From Adineta vaga (Eukaryota; Rotifera), in the NCBI GenBank assembly GCA_021613535.1, contig CP075493.1, forward strand, positions 5,084,001 to 5,148,000: 64,000 nt of DNA, written 5' to 3'. The notes under the pieces were generated by a model, which was not told the origin of the DNA, ran no database searches, and worked only from the letters and a program-made list of their open reading frames with translations. The position numbers were made by a program, and so were the translations under genes. Below, in pieces: positions 62,495-64,000 of the stretch. Within the stretch, counting starts at the first letter, position 1. Every line of letters starts with the position of its first letter.

Positions 62495-64000
62495 ATGTTG
62501 AAAGCAATAACGACAATCACAAGTTTAACTATAATTTCAGTTTATTTCATACTTCTTTCTCTGACTTATCCATATGTATGTTGGTTTAAACATCGACCAC
62601 CCAATGATGATGATTATTTACCACCTCAAATTGCGAAAATTATTAATAGACAAAGAACAAAATTTTGCTCCAAAAAGTATCCACTTAGTCTCATGCCAAT
62701 GCCGTCGAAAATAATTATATCCGAGATGCCAAAACTATTCATATTCCTTCGATTATTCGCATCAAAACCACATGTTCTCTAACATTTCCAACGTTAAATT
62801 CATCAGAAAATGCTTCATTTATTCTATCAATTGATTATGAAATCGACATGAAAAATAATTCCTATCCCGATTTGGGTATCGATGAATCCTATCAATTGAA
62901 TATAACTTCAGAAAATGATGCTTTATTAGTTGCTAAAACATATGTCGGTATTATTCGTGGTCTTTCAACATTTCAACAATTACAATATCAAAAAGAAATA
63001 CCTATTCCACTTTCAATTCATGATCAACCACGCTTTATTTGGCGTGGTTTAATGCTCGATGTTGCACGTCATTTTATTCCAATATCAATGATTAAACAAA
63101 CAATTGATTTAATGAAACTTGTCAAAATGAATGTTTTACATTTACATTTAAGTGATGATCAAGGTTTTCGCATGGAATCGAAACGATTTCCATTACTTCA
63201 TGATTCATTGCTATTCTATTCACAATTAGATATTCGTACTCTAATTGAATATGCTCGAGTACGAGCTATTCGTATTGTACCTGAATTTGATATACCAGCA
63301 CATACAGCTGCATGGTTTGTTGGTTATCCACATTTAGCAAGTAGTCAAAAACGTTCGTATCAATTAGGAAAAACCTGGGGTGTTCAAAATGCCACGATGG
63401 ATGTCACTCGTCAAAGTACATATGATTTTCTTGATCAATTCTTTGCAGAAATGACACAAGTATTTCCGGATAAATATTTTCATATTGGTGGCGATGAATG
63501 TGTACCTTATGAATGGATACAATCGGAATCGATACGAAAATTTCTTCAACAAGAAAAATTGTACAGTCCTCAAAATTTACAAGCATATTTTACAAGACGA
63601 GTAGGAAAATTTCTAGAAAAATATAATCGTACGTATCTTATAAAACATAATAATTGATTGTGCATATATCGTTTTTCTTAGGTACAATGATGGGTTGGGA
63701 TGAAATTAGTACAGGAGATCTATCTAATCAATCTCTAATTCAATCATGGCGTAGTCGAATATCTCTCATAGATGCTGTTCATCGAGGTTACAATGCAATT
63801 CTGTCACATGGTTTCTATCTTGATCATATGTCACCAGCTAGTTTTCATTATAGTAATAATCTACGATTTGATTTTATGCTCAAGAAATCAGAACAAAAAC
63901 GTATTCTTGGTGGTGAAGCTTGTTTATGGACGGAATATATTGATGCAAATATGACACATTCTCGTCTTTGGCCACGAACAGCAGCTATTGCTGAACGATT
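62495..64000 (+). CDS. beta-N-acetylhexosaminidase (GH20), 3' partial
   Basis: Glycosidase that removes terminal GlcNAc/GalNAc, normally lysosomal. Exon 1 is 62495-63628; exon 2 starts at 63682 and runs off the window. An N-terminal hydrophobic helix (SLTIISVYFILLSLTYPYV) acts as signal or anchor. The GH20 N-domain (YPLSLMPMPSKIII) is followed by catalytic-barrel blocks RFIWRGLMLDVARHFIP, MNVLHLHLSDDQGFRMESKR, IVPEFDIPAHTAAW, HIGGDEC (catalytic Asp-Glu pair near 63481-63500), MGWDEI and ILGGEACLWTEY. Human HEXA/HEXB share the same order. The frame breaks near 62719-62726: upstream reads frame 2 and downstream frame 1, consistent with one missing base after KIIISE; the unshifted frame stops near 62779. 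Downstream sequence is clean. Confidence 0.88.

Overview
This is animal nuclear DNA, most likely from a bdelloid rotifer such as Adineta or Rotaria. It is AT-rich and gene-dense. Most genes are cut by many GT-AG introns of about 46-75 bp. All the recognised conserved genes are metazoan, including an opsin, troponin C, NIPBL, CEP350, BBOF1 and the zinc transporter ZIP9. The first gene combines an arginine ADP-ribosyltransferase domain with kinesin-light-chain-type TPR repeats, and proteins of that kind are strongly expanded in bdelloids. The species is inferred; only the genes are seen.

Layout. 1-3131: ART-TPR gene, open at the left edge and broken by two frame changes. 4139-9281 (minus): a tight co-oriented series of ZIP9, an HP1 chromodomain protein and mitochondrial GFM2, with gaps of about 130-160 bp. 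9597-13009 (plus): a long coiled-coil protein. 13195-14883 (minus): SLC46-like transporter. 15118-19653 (minus): three intronless, poorly conserved genes (4-TM protein, LamG lectin-like secreted protein, F-box protein). 20047-20858 (minus): SH2 protein. 22343-22910 (plus): troponin C, facing an opsin (22953-24405, minus). 24406-27226: 2.8 kb without a recognisable gene.

27227-28575 (minus): tetraspanin. 28840-31755 (plus): FIP1. 31909-33291 (plus): ARFGAP1. 34063-35725 (plus): tryptophan 2,3-dioxygenase. 36119-38277 (minus): BBOF1. 38903-40410 (plus): unrecognised Ser/Thr-rich protein. 40873-47867 (plus): the cohesin loader NIPBL. 48229-49352 (minus): DUF4476-like protein. 49664-50191 (minus): EGF-like single-pass membrane protein, 5' end unresolved. 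51111-51183 (minus): tRNA-Phe. 51250-52611 (minus): NSRP1. 53093-61398 (plus): CEP350 in 26 exons, with a small secreted-protein gene on the opposite strand inside one intron. 62495-64000 (plus): GH20 beta-hexosaminidase, running off the right edge.

The gene set is mostly housekeeping: chromatin and cohesin loading (HP1, NIPBL), RNA processing (FIP1, NSRP1), centrosome and basal body (CEP350, BBOF1), and transport or signalling. No mobile element, CRISPR array or bacterial-type operon was seen. The points most worth following are six single-base frame changes in otherwise good genes, an opsin with glutamate at both classical counterion positions, the nested gene, and splice-acceptor-like sites just upstream of about ten start codons. 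Exon coordinates were worked out by hand from reading frame and splice consensus. Summed exon lengths divide by three for every complete model except those where a frame change is reported.
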